DNA from: Macrostomum hystrix
Lineage: Eukaryota > Platyhelminthes > Macrostomidae
NCBI GenBank assembly: GCA_950097015.1
Contig: CATNEN010000015.1
Coordinates: 280,501 to 344,500 of the forward strand
Length of the DNA: 64,000 bases
Direction: 5' to 3'
Shown: positions 11,525-24,100 of the stretch, piece by piece
How positions within the stretch are numbered: position 1 is the stretch's first letter
Layout of the letters: each line of letters opens with the position of its first letter
Made by a program: the position numbers and the translations under genes
Notes under the pieces: model-generated
Databases searched by the model: none
What the model was told of the DNA's origin: nothing
The model's input: only the letters and a program-made list of their open reading frames with translations

Positions 11525-12055
11525 TTAACAGTAGGACTACCTGGCCATCTTCTCGCCCATTTTTATACCAAGAAAAAAATTACCAAGGAAAAATCCCCCG
11601 CTGACTATTCTTTGCTGAATCCGAACGGAGAAACGCAAGCACACGAAGCTCAAGTACACGGGCCAACGTTTTATTGCGCATCTTCTGAATCAAAAGTCGC
11701 CAGCCCTTCAGACCATCGGGATAGGTCATCGGCTCTGGCCGAGGGTCAGCTTTTTCCAATAAGAGCTGGAAAATTTCATACCCGTATAAACGAGCTCGCT
11801 CTGCGCCTCAGTGCAGCCTTGCCAAGCCTTCAAACTTTATCAGCTCATCACCTGAATGTTCCTGCATCATCTCCAACTTCGGTAGTCATGCATCTTTATC
11901 TAGACGGAGCTGCTGAACCTTCAACGAGTGCAACCAGCCAAATATGGACACACTGATAAAAATTTCTCCCATTTCACTGATCGAGCCTTAATATGGGACA
12001 ACGCTCAACCACAGGATCCTCGCCCAGTGCGTCAACCAATCAGTCACAACCGAGT
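11525..12055 (-). mobile_element. TTAA inverted-repeat element, truncated copy
   Basis: The copy begins TTAACAGTAGGACTACC at 11525 and shares long stretches with the minus strand of the element at 52290-52903: the acacgggccaacgttttatt block, the ctcgctctgcgcctcagtgc block, the ccaatcagtcacaaccg block. The far terminal repeat is missing. The preceding 200 bp (11325-11524) are homologous to 14255-14441, where the same position carries a plain TTAA (14442-14445) without an element; this is an empty site. The 114-codon open frame at 11612 is shared only partly and I do not call it a gene. Confidence 0.72.
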
Positions 12056-12440
12056 AGAAAGCTGGTCAACACACCATTCTGTTGAACCCTGGTGAGATCC
12101 AGTGAGATGAGCATCCAAAAAGCCGATTTAGCACAGCTGCAGACGAAGACACCTCATTTTGTTTCTACTTTCTGCACGAGAGAGACGTCTTGGTCGAAAA
12201 GTTTTTCCTGCAGCTTAGCTAAAGAGAAGTTGAAATAAAAGGTTCGGAGTGGCAAGAGGTTTTTGCAGCCGCTAGCATGCAAAAACATGAGACAATAAAT
12301 TTCAACAATGGGAGATAGGAGACACAAATCGTATCCCTTCGGCTGAGATTCGAACTGAAGTCCAGCCAGAGCCAGAAGTCCAAGGGAGCTGAGGGAGCTT
12401 ACAGTACATCGCTCGCTAAGGCGCAAATAATCGCAATGTA
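12056..12440. other. spacer upstream of WSC-PAN copy 2 terminus
   Basis: No gene recognised. Homology to the other duplicated units resumes at about 12450 (tttgcgactagttgatcaca). Confidence 0.4.
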
Positions 12441-12657
12441 CAACATTTTTGTTGGTTTGCGACTAGTTGATCACACTGCTAAGCCTCTTAAAGTTCGGTC
12501 TCTAAATCACAGTAAAGAATTATTGAGATTCCATAGCCGTATTAATTAGTTAAAGAAGGACGCCACACGCGATTTGGTTCGTGGTTCCGATAATCGTTGG
12601 TGCACACACAATGTTCGTGCTCCAGCGTCTGCACGAATTCAAAAGCTTGTCTCAGGC

Positions 12658-13562
12658 TCAGCCGCGGACGAAGAACTCGCCGCTGCCGGCGCTGTCGAGA
12701 GCAGCTGGCACCACTGCGAACTCCAGCAGGTGGCAGAGGCCCTGCTCATGGTTGAAGACCACCGCCTCGCAGCCGACACTGCACAGGATGAGGCACTCGA
12801 TAGGTCCACGAGCTTTGAGACTCCACAAGGCCGGCGCATTCGGCTTGCTGATGCCGACCAGGGTGCGGTTGCCGAGGACAAAGCCTGTGATTGAATGGGG
12901 GAGACTCAGGAATTGACTCAGGCACAGTAAAAAAGAGCACCATTTGTTTGTGAACTCAAAGCTAGGTATGTAAAAGCAAAGCTAACGATAGTATATTTCG
13001 AAACACACAGATGTTCGCCTCAGCTTGCTGAAACCATAATCGTAACAGACTTCCGGCTTTGTGTGTTGAAAAGTACAAAGTTGCAGTAAAGAAGCAGCTC
13101 ACAGTCACTGCAGATGTAGTTCAGCTTGAGCACGAAGTTTCTGTAGTTAGCTCCGCAGTTCTGGGTTGCATTGCCTGAGCATGCCGAATTACAGTCAGTG
13201 CTGGCAGCGCTGCCCTGCCGGCCATAGACGTTGCCACAAAAGCACCACTCCCCGGACTGCAGCGCAATGTACTGGAAGCCGCCCAGAGCGCACACGCTAC
13301 CGCAGAGGTCGTGGGTCATTGTGGAACTGCGCACAGACACATTGGACTGGAAGTTCTCGTATGTTCCCTGCTGCAGGCTGGCTTGGCCAAACCGGTTGAA
13401 GCCGAAGTCTTTCAGCTCGTTGACGTCTCTTCCGCCAGTCGTCAGGTCGATGAAGCATCCGACACTCGTGAGCTGGAACTGCCTGGCAACAGTTGCTGAG
13501 AGCGCACAGGCCAGGGTTAGAGTCGCAGCGAAAAATATTTTTCTGGAGCTTTCAACGGGCAT
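12658..13562 (-). CDS. secreted WSC-PAN-like protein, copy 2
   Basis: Paralogue of the gene at 7865-9572 with the same structure: exon 1 13562-13109 (signal peptide plus WSC domain), exon 2 12884-12658 (PAN-like), same phase-1 junction, 226 residues. By eye, exon 1 differs from copy 1 at only about four bases and one residue (Ile3 to Val). Exon 2 differs at about fifteen bases and eight residues, clustered between the SLKA and VGCEAV motifs. The intron is only 224 bp, close to the ancestral size because it lacks the two inserts of copy 1. The upstream 100 bp, including a TTTATGCT string, are also conserved between copies, so the promoter was probably duplicated as well. Confidence 0.8.
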
Positions 13563-13699
13563 TTCTGATTGATTGCTTAAATTTCTGGCGACGGAACTTC
13601 TGAATTAGACGATGACAATAGACAAGTACTTTTATGCTGGTAGTTGGGAAGGAGATCACTGATTGGTGGTTGCGATAGCAAGTCTGGTTCACGCATCCA

Positions 13700-14254
13700 G
13701 GAAGTGAGGATTTCATCCTGCTACTACAAGTACCAACAACTCTGATAAGTGTATTTCTGAATCACTTTCGCATGAGCTGCGCACATGATTGAACGAGCTG
13801 CAGAACAACTTGATTGAATCTGCCTATACATATTGACAGCTCCAAACCTATTGTGTCAACTTTAGGTTTTTTGACAAAAGAATATATTTCAAAGAATGCC
13901 GCTTTAAACTTATCAGCAACTCTGGGGGAGCGCTTCAGGTCCTTGTTTGGGCTAGAAAGGAAAAGCTGTCTTTCTTTCGTTTCATTTGGCCCCGTCTTTC
14001 TTTCGTCATCTTTGTTTACACAAGGGCTACTAGAAATTTCAAATTCTATGGTGATCCTTGAGGTGTCGCTGATAAATTTATTTTGACAATCGCTTGTGCT
14101 GTGTTGGTAAGCACTTAAGCACATTGAGTTCTGCTGGGTTCACGGAGACAAAGCTGGTTCTCGTAGGCTTTCGCGCATCTAAGATTCCTATTTTTCTCGA
14201 TTATTCGCTGGAGTGCTTCAGTTTTTCTTTAAGAGCTGTGACAAAATCATTGTG
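13700..14254. other. intergenic spacer
   Basis: AT-rich; open frames on either strand (13762-14124) show no recognisable protein features. Confidence 0.4.
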
Positions 14255-14564
14255 AGCAGTGACTAAGTGGCACTTGACTTTTGTCATTGCTTACTTTTCC
14301 TCTGAACTTTTTTGCACAGTTTCTCCATCTTAGTCAGGAAATATTTCTTTCAGAGTTTGACGGCCCCATCAAGCAAAATATAGTGTATTTTGTACTTGTA
14401 ATCAGAGCGAAAACTTCAACTTTGGACTCTCTTAAGGAAAGTTAAGCTTCACTCATGACATCACATGGGAGAATTGACTAGAGAACTTCTACTTTCGAGG
14501 TGGCATTCAGAGAAGCAGCTCAAAGTTCCTTGATGCCTATACTCGTATTTGTGCACTGAAAACC

Positions 14565-14823
14565 ACCGTGTTGGTGGTTTGCGACTAGTTGATCACACTG
14601 CTAAGCCTCTTAAATTTCGGTCTCTAAATCACAGTAAATAATTATTGAGATTCCATAGCCGTATTGATTAGTTAAACAAGGACTCCACACGCGATTTGGT
14701 TCGTGGTTCCGTTAATCGTTGGTGCACAATGTTCGTGCTCCAGCGTCTGCACCGCATTCAAAAGCTTGTCTCAGGCTCAGCCGCGCGGACGAAGAACTCG
14801 CCGCTGCCGGCGCTGTCGAGAGC
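14565..14823 (-). pseudogene. third WSC-PAN copy, only 3' end left
   Basis: Positions 14577-14823 match the 3' flank and the end of exon 2 of copies 1 and 2 (tttgcgactagttgatcaca, then gcttgtctcaggctcagccg and gaagaactcgccgctgccgg). A two-base insertion (cgcg) just before the stop shifts the frame, and homology ends abruptly at 14823 where unrelated sequence starts. Only about 47 coding bases remain. Confidence 0.8.
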
Positions 14824-15200
14824 ATGAATTATTGAGGGGAAAGCATAAATTATCGAGGGGTAGAGGGTATCACTGGCTTGCATAAATTATCGAGGGGGGT
14901 AGCTATTTATCTATTTATCGAAAGGGTTAGGGTGTATTTTCGAAGGGGTTGCATTACTTACCGAGAGGGTCGCATGTGTGATATTTTTCTCTTTGCTTTG
15001 AGATTCCTAAATGAGGTCGGGTGTCCTACTCTTTGCGAGAGATTCTATTGCCGTAACTCGAAAATAACGAAGACAAGACGATTCAAAAGTCCAAGCTAAA
15101 CAGCTGATATTTAAGTGTTAATTAGTTCATAAGAGAAAGCTATGAATGATTAATTCCCCTGGCAGCGCTCTTTCCGTCCCCAGCCAGGTACTGTACTTAA
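14824..15200. repeat. cluster of 'attatcgagggg' motifs
   Basis: Between 14824 and 14975 the motif aattatcgagggg and relatives occur about six times at irregular spacing. One more copy (ggtttatcgaggggcagc) lies at 16172, in the same orientation. The motifs begin exactly where the third WSC-PAN copy is cut. They could be subterminal repeats of a mobile element whose ends I cannot define. Confidence 0.4.
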
Positions 15201-15204
15201 TTCA

Positions 15205-16070
15205 ATTTAATATTCACAATTCGCACTGGTAATTTACTAACAAAATCTCGACAACCTCAGCACAAGAACAACAACGCGACTCTACTCGATAATGCTCTGA
15301 ACAATAACAATAACTCACGAAACTAACACGACAATTAACACAAATAACTCCTAGACAAAACAGAAAGTCCCTATGACAAAACAAGACAAATAACACGAAA
15401 CCTAAGCCAAAGTCCCTAGTCTGAAACCGAGGCGACCAGCAAGCACTTCCGCACAATGGCACAACGATAGTTCTATCGTGCCACACCTAATGTCAATTCG
15501 ACGGCGTCCCACCGATGATTGTCGGCGATATGGAGAGTACTTCCGTGCTTGCCAATCCCTGTCTAACACTCCGTCAGCAGTTGGCCAGACGTGCCGAGCT
15601 CAGCGCAAGCTACTTACTGACGTGGGATTGAGTGTGGGGTTTTCTTCGACTAGCTAGTTGGACCGGTTTACCTGTCCCGGTATCTATTACTCGTAGGATG
15701 CGTAACAATGCGGAAAAGAACGATTGGAACGAAACGAAACGATACGAACGAACGACACGATAGGAACAAAACGACAACGCAATAGTCAGTTATATAGTCA
15801 AACGCCCGCCCCAGCCCCCATCAAAGCCCGGGTGCCGGCCGCGCCGCTTGTTCCACTGCCAGGTCGACCCTGCCGGTTAACGAACTGGCCGCTGATTGGC
15901 CCGGCCCGGGGTGTCGCGCTTAAGTCGGGTCGCATCAAATTGGCTAGCCGCCCTCCTATTGGCTGGGCCCACCAGACTGGGGTTAGTCCGATGCCTTGGC
16001 TGAACAGCAGGGTGACCGGCCGGTCGCGTGTTTAGGCCTGGCTGGGGCGCGCATGTACAAACAACAAACC
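15205..16070 (-). other. promoter- or LTR-like segment, unassigned
   Basis: Read on the minus strand, a GC-rich region with CCAAT boxes (agccaat, gccaatc near 15965 and 15895) is followed by a TATA-like ctatataact (about 15793-15802) and a long non-coding leader. That is the layout of a promoter or of an LTR with U3-R-U5. I see no second LTR, no clear TG/CA ends and no open frame, so a solo LTR is only a possibility. Confidence 0.35.
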
Positions 16071-16479
16071 TATAACATACATTATAATAATTCATTAATA
16101 TTGACGTGCGCGAATAAGTTACTTCAAGTAGAAATATACGCATTATAAAATAAACATGCCGACACTACACATGGTTTATCGAGGGGCAGCATGATATATT
16201 GAGCATGCTCGAAGCTGTGTGCTGAATTTTATTCTAGTTCTGAATCTGATAATTCTTGCAGCTATGCTTAAAAAATGTTCTTTGTTTTAGCGCTAAAGCT
16301 AAAGCTACGTATGCTCGATCAGTATTCGTCGAATAAATAATAATTATAATAAAATGAACTTTTGTTAATCCAATAACGCTTAAAGCAATGCTCAAAAAAA
16401 GAAAAATTATAAGTGAATTGCGCTCTTAGCTGGGCTTAATATTTTTGTTGCAGTTCTGAAGCTGATAACGCTTGCAGCT
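16071..16479. other. AT-rich spacer with a local duplication
   Basis: The stretch 16238-16295 (agttctgaatctgataa, ttgcagctatgcttaaaaa) is repeated at 16452-16510 with a few changes. Nothing coding is seen. Confidence 0.5.
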
Positions 16480-17370
16480 ATGCTTAAAAATATTTCATTA
16501 GTTTTAGTATCAAATAAAACTTGCTGCTTCACTCGAAAAAGACTTCTGCCTAGCAGACGTTTCTCAGTCCGATGCTGTTGCAACGCAGCTAGCGGCTCGC
16601 GGTTGGCGGTGGCCACTGCAGACCCTTGTTTAAATATCTGCCTGTATGAGATCAACGGCAGGTGCGAACTGGTTGCAGCCAAGCAGATCTTCACACCTAA
16701 AGGCGATTCCAACTTGTCAGTCTGTCTGGCCAGGGAGGCTCCAGTCATTGCAGTGACCTACAGCCGTCCTCTCGCTGACAGCAGCACTGTTGGGTACTTG
16801 TGGCAATTCTTGGAAAGCCCCGACGTTGGAAGCGTCGTTCAATTGACCATGTCGGACGTCCAGAACACAAGGTTCACAGCTGCAGCAGCTCCGTGCCTCA
16901 CCCACAATGGATCTCATCTTGTGGCGGTCAGCGAAGCTCATGCAACAACTCGTCTGTGCGTCTGGTCCACAGCTGACGGTGCATTGGTTTGTCAGCTGGC
17001 CTGTCAGATGCCGGATCTGCTGCTCCCGCTGGATTCGGCCTCAGCTTCCGCTGCGTTTCTAAAGATTGATCTGCCTAGCCGGAGGCTGCAGGCGGTGATG
17101 CGGCTGCCAACACTGCAGACTGGTCAGGACATTCTGGCGGGTCCCGGAATGGCGAAGCGAGTCGCGGTTGAAGCCGGACTTAAGAAGGCCTTGACAAACT
17201 GCGATGAGCTGCTGATGCTGCTGCTGCTGCAGACTCCAGGCGGCCAGCAGGGCGACAGCCAATCCACTTTCACCCAGCACTCACCCAATCAGATGCAACA
17301 GCCAATCCACTTTCACCCAGCTCTCAGCCAATCAGATGCAGCAGCCAGTCCACTTTCACTTAGCTCATAA
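16480..17370 (+). CDS. unidentified protein, weakly WD40-like
   Basis: I do not recognise this gene. The open frame runs 296 codons, but base composition changes from AT-rich to GC-rich at about 16588, next to a possible acceptor (ttgcaacgcag), so the coding exon may start there rather than at the ATG at 16480. The central part is hydrophobic/polar alternating sequence with a phrase like a WD40 blade (RLCVWSTADGALVCQLA). The last 35 residues are encoded by a minisatellite (from 17262) and are probably not conserved. It could be an internal or terminal exon of a beta-propeller protein; no catalytic motif is visible. Confidence 0.4.
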   Translation: MLKNISLVLVSNKTCCFTRKRLLPSRRFSVRCCCNAASGSRLAVATADPCLNICLYEINGRCELVAAKQIFTPKGDSNLSVCLAREAPVIAVTYSRPLADSSTVGYLWQFLESPDVGSVVQLTMSDVQNTRFTAAAAPCLTHNGSHLVAVSEAHATTRLCVWSTADGALVCQLACQMPDLLLPLDSASASAAFLKIDLPSRRLQAVMRLPTLQTGQDILAGPGMAKRVAVEAGLKKALTNCDELLMLLLLQTPGGQQGDSQSTFTQHSPNQMQQPIHFHPALSQSDAAASPLSLSS

Positions 17371-17480
17371 CCTATCCGATGCAACAGCCAATCCGCTGCC
17401 ACCCAGCTCTCACCCACTGCGATGCAACAGCCAATCCACCCAGCAATCAACCAATCCGCTGTCACACAGCTCTCACCCAA
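17262..17480. repeat. degenerate minisatellite rich in 'ccaatcagatgcaacag'
   Basis: About six imperfect units of 30-40 bp built on cacccagctctcacccaatc, crossing the end of the unidentified open frame at 17370. Confidence 0.7.
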
Positions 17481-18090
17481 TCAGATCAATCAAGCAATGA
17501 AATCAATATAATTAGATTTGAGCATGACTTTATTGTCACGAGTACATTTTTTTCTCTTATTTTCGAAACGCATTTTGAAGTTTTTTTTCACAATAGTACG
17601 ACAGCATATGTGCTTAACCTTTTGAATTTCTCAGTGCCTTTAAGCCAGATTTCTGCAATACTTTACTGTCACTCAGTCAAGATTTTTCTTGGTTTTCATC
17701 AGAATACACGCTGCTGAATTTGCATTCCAACATAATTCTAATAAATTTAGTCAAAAAAAGAAAACCAAGGCAATTTTATGCTTCTGTTAGAGTGTGAGGG
17801 CAATTGGCTACTGCTAGTACTACGTCGAGTGTAGATTGTATTTGTAATGGGCGCACAATCGGAGGAACATGACCTGGGTAGGCGCAACAGAAAAGCATGT
17901 GGGATCTAAGCAGCTTGGGATCTAATCTAATAAGGAATCTGGAGACTATGCAGGTGGGATAATGAATGCTAGAGGGATAAATTTAATCTAATTTGATCTC
18001 TAATTGAGACTAAACTTATTTTAGAGATGAGAATCGAATATTTCTGTCAGCTATCTGGGGACATTGTCTATGGTCAGAACTGACTGTCTG
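17481..18090. other. intergenic spacer
   Basis: AT-rich between the unidentified gene and the 3' end of triosephosphate isomerase. No gene seen. Confidence 0.4.
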
Positions 18091-18098
18091 CAGCCGCT

Positions 18099-19484
<1,386 letters not shown>

Positions 19485-19497
19485 CTAAGGGGCGAGG

Positions 19498-20530
19498 GAA
19501 ACAAAGCGATTTGGAGGGGGAATGAAGGGATAGGGAGGGAAAATGAAGGGATAGGGAGGGAAAATGAAGGGATAGGGAGGGGGAATGAAGGGATAGGGAG
19601 GGGGAATGAGAGGATAGGGAGGGGGAATGAAGGGAGAGGGAGAGGGAAATGAAGGGATTAGGAGAGGAAAAGGAAGGGATAGGGAGGGAAATTGAAGGGA
19701 TAGGGAGGGAAAATGAAGGGATAGGGAGGGGGAATGAGAGGATAGGGAGGTGGAATGAAGGGATAGGGAGGGGGAATGAGAGGATAGGGAGGGAAAATGA
19801 AGGGATAGGGAGGGGGAATGAAGGGATAGGGAGGGAAAATGAAGGGATAGGGAGGGGGAATGAAGGGATAGGGAGGGAAAATGAAGGGATAGGGAGGGGG
19901 AATGAGAGGATAGGGAGGGAAAATGAAGGGATAGGGAGGGGGAATGAGAGGATAGGGAGGGAAAATGAAGGGATAGGGAGGGGGAATGAAGGGATAGGGA
20001 GGGAAAATGAAGGGATAGGGAGGGGGAATGAGAGGATAGGGAGGGGGAATGAAGGGATAGGGAGGGGGAATGAGAGGATAGGGAGGGGGAATGAGAGGAT
20101 AGGGAGGGAAAATGAAGGGATAGGGAGGGGGAATGAAGGGATAGGGAGGGGGAATGAGAGGATAGGGAGGGAAAATGAAGGGATAGGGAGGGGGAATGAA
20201 GGGATAGGGAGGGAAAATGAAGGGATAGGGAGGGGGAATGAGAGGATAGGGAGGGGGAATGAAGGGATAGGGAGGGGGAATGAGAGGATAGGGAGGGAAA
20301 ATGAAGGGATAGGGAGGGGGAATGAGAGGATAGGGAGAGGGAAATGAAGGGATTAGGAGAGGAAAAGGAAGGGATAGGGAGGGAAATTGAAGGGATAGGG
20401 AGGGAAAATGAAGGGATAGGGAGGGGGAATGAGAGGATAGGGAGAGGGAAATGAAGGGATTAGGAGAGGAAATTGAAGGGATAGGGAGGGAAATTGAAGG
20501 GATAGGGAGAGGGAATGAAGAGGAGAGAAG
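19498..20530. repeat. 21-bp purine-only minisatellite upstream of TPI
   Basis: About 48 copies of gggagggggaatgaagggata and variants; the + strand is almost pure purine with frequent runs of three to five G. It begins about 80 bp upstream of the triosephosphate isomerase start, so it lies in or next to that gene's promoter or first untranslated exon. The 232-codon frame across it is a repeat artefact. Confidence 0.93.
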
Positions 20531-20968
20531 GGTCGCGGAGAAAATATGATAATAGGGACGAATGTTGGGATTTTACTTCTCTCTCAAATGAAGGAGGAGA
20601 GGGAAATGAAGGGATGAAGTCGGAGGTCACCCGCTAAAATGACCAAGTGGGCTTTTAAAAACCGAGAGAATCTGCAAAAGAAAAGTAAAAGTACATGTTG
20701 CATAGCAAGGACTGACGCAGACTGGCAAACAAAGTATTTAACATGCTGTTTATGTGATGTCGGCAGCTGAGCGAATGGGTGAGTAACATTTACAAAAAAA
20801 TGGAACAAGGATTTAACGAAAGAATATTGAAGTCATTTGCCTAGTTGCACTGCCGAGCAGTCAGTGGCATTCATGATAGTACATAAGAATAAAAGCGCGC
20901 ACAGAGAGCCAAACAGAGAGCACGAGTCCACGGACAGACAGGAAAAACAGGGGACAAGTTGTCCAGGT
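20531..20968. other. spacer between TPI array and PCF11 3' end
   Basis: No gene recognised. Confidence 0.4.
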
Positions 20969-20974
20969 TTTATT
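20969..20974 (-). terminator. poly(A) signal for PCF11
   Basis: AATAAA on the minus strand, about 220 bases after the PCF11 stop codon. Confidence 0.5.
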
Positions 20975-21194
20975 AAAATTCAAATTCAACACACAAAAAG
21001 TTTATCGACATCAACTACTTGTCTTAGGGGAAATGCAGCTACTGCTGAAGGTACCGAGACTGCTCGCGAAATGGTAGATGTCAGTGACAGGCGTGATTGA
21101 CAAGCGTGATTGACATGTGTGAGGGACAGATGTGAGTGGCAGGTGTGAGTGGCAGATTTGATTGACAGGTGTGATGCGGAGCCAGCTGCAGTTG

Positions 21195-24100
21195 CTAAGG
21201 CGGCGAAGGCGGCGGAGCTCTAAGGACGGTGTGCGCAGCGGGCGGCATCCAGCCGCGCCACCGCCGGTAGAGAGTGGACTGGCGCCGGTAGCGGCTGAGG
21301 CAGGCGGCGGAGTGGCGGCCGAAGGAGCCGGGGTCCGGGTAGCGCAGGCCGCAGATGCCGCACTGCTCGGGCGGTCCGTACAGAGCCTCCAGCACGTAGG
21401 GATTGCGGGCCCGCCACAGCCAGATGTCGTAGTCGGCGAAGCGCCTCACCCAGGGCTCCGGCTCCGGCTCGGCCGGCTCCGGCGATGACACCGGCGATCG
21501 AGGCGACGGCGGCGGCGACTTAGGGCCCTCTTCGTCCTGGTCTTCGGGCTGGCCGGGCTCGAGTTTGACTGGCGCCTCCTCCGGCTGCTGCTCCGCTGTC
21601 TCCGCTGAAGTCTGACTGGCACTAATGAGGCCGGTCTCAACCAGTTTGTCAAACAGGCTGGCCAGCTGGCTGGGATTCGAGCCGCTGACCTCACTAGGGA
21701 GAGCGAGCCCTGGCTGCTGCTGCTGCTGCGGAGCTGCGACTGGCGGCTGCTCTTCATCCTGATGCTGAAAAGAAGGTAAGAAAAATAAGTCTAACAATCT
21801 TAAATCTCACCCAGGAGGACAATCTCAAATCTCAGCGAAGCGAAGCGAATACTCAGCGAAGAGAAAAGTATCAAATCTCACCCTAGAGAACAGTATCCAA
21901 ATCTCACCCTAGAGAAAAGTATCAAATCTCACCCTAGAGAACAGTATCCAAATCTCACCCTAGAGAACAGTATCCGAATCTCACCCTAGAGAACAGTATC
22001 AAATCTCACCCTAGAGAACAGTATCCAAATCTCACCCTAGAGAACAGTATCCGAATCTCACCCTAGAGAACAGTATCCAAATCTCACCCTAGAGAACAGT
22101 ATCCAAATCTCACCCTAGAGAACAGTATCCAAATCTCACCCTAGAGAACAGTATCCAAATCTCACCCAAGAGAACAGTATCCAAATCTCACCCAAGAGAA
22201 CAGTATCCAAATCTGACCCTAGAGAACAGTATCCAAATCTCACCCTAGAGAACAGTATCCGAATCTCACCCTAGAGAACAGTATCCAAATCTCACCCTAG
22301 AGAACAGTATCCAAATCTCACCCTAGAGAACAGTATCCGAATCTCACCCTAGAGAACAGTATCCAAATCTCACCCTAGAGAACAGTATCCAAATCTCACT
22401 CTAGAGAACAGTATCCGAATCTCACCCTAAAAAACAGTATCCGAATCTCACCCTAGAGAACAGTATCCAAATCTCACCCTAAAAAACAGTATCCGAATCT
22501 CACCCTAGAGAACAGTATCCAAATCTCACCCAAGAGAACAGTATCCAAATCTCACCCTAGAGAAAAGTATCCAAATCTCACCCAAGAGAACAGTATCCAA
22601 ATCTCACCCTAGAGAAAAGTATCCGAATCTCACCCTAGAGAACAGTATCCAAATCTCACCCTAGAGAACAGTATCCAAATCTCACCCTAGAGAACAGTAT
22701 CCGAATCTCACCCTAGAGAACAGTATCCAAATCTCACCCTAGAGAACAGTATCCAAATCTCACCCTAGAGAACAGTATCCGAATCTCACCCTAAAAAACA
22801 GTATCCGAATCTCACCCTAGAGAACAGTATCCAAATCTCACTCAAGAGAACAGTATCCAAATCTCACCCTAGAGAAAAGTATCCAAATCTCACCCAAGAG
22901 AACAGTATCCAAATCTCACCCTAGAGAAAAGTATCCAAATCTCACCCTAGAGAACACTATCCAAATCTCACCATAGAGAACAGTATCCAAATCTCACCCT
23001 AGATCACAGTATCCAAATCTCACCCAGGAGGAAAATCTCAAATCTAATCCTAGAGAACAGTATCCAAATCTCACCCTAGATCACAGTATCCAAATCTCAC
23101 CCTAGAGAACACTATTCAAATCTCACCCTAGAGAACAGTATTCAAATCTTACCCTAGAGAACAGTATCCGAATCTCACCCTAGAGAACAGTATCCAAATC
23201 TCACCCTAGAGAACACTATTCAAATCTCACCATAGAGAACAATATCCGAATCTCACCCTAGAGAAACGTATCCAAATCTCACCATAGAGAACAGTATCCA
23301 AATCTCACCCTAGATCACAGTATCGAAATCTCACCCAGGAGGAAAATCTCAAATCTCACCCTAGAGAACAGTATCCAAATCTCACCCTAAAAAACAGTAT
23401 CCGAATCTCACCCTAGAGAACAGTATCCAAATCTCACCCAAGAGAACAGTATCCAAATCTCACCCTAGAGAAAAGTATCCAAATCTCACCCAAGAGAACA
23501 GTATCCAAATCTCACCCTAGAGAAAAGTATCCAAATCTCACCCTAGAGAACACTATCCAAATCTCACCCTAGAGAACAGTATCCGAATCTCACCCTAAAG
23601 AAACGTATCCAAATCTCACCATAGAGAACAGTATTCAAATCTCACCCTAGATCACAGTATCCAAATCTCACCCAGGAGGAAAATCTCAAATCTAACCCTA
23701 GAGAACAGTATCCAAATCTCACCCTAGATCACAGTATCGAAATCTCACCCAGGAGGAAAATCTCAAATCTCACCCTAGAGAACAGTCTCAAATCTAACCC
23801 TAGAGAACAGTATCCAAATCTCACCCTAGAGAACAGTATCCAAATCTCATCCTAGAGAACAGTATCCAAATCTCACCCTAGAGAACAGTATCCAAATCTC
23901 ACCCTAAAGAACAGTATCCAAATCTCACCCTAGAGAACAGTATTCAAATCTCACCCTAGAGAACAGTATTCAAATCTCACCCTAGAGAACAGTATCCAAA
24001 AATCTCACCCTAGAGAACAGTATCCAAATCTCACCCTAGAGAACAGTATCCAAATCTCACCCTAGAGAACAGTATCCGAATCTCACTCAGGAGGACAATC

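Noticed and set aside
19649-20347. 232-codon frame of GIGRENE repeats
   Set aside because: Translation of the purine-only array upstream of TPI.
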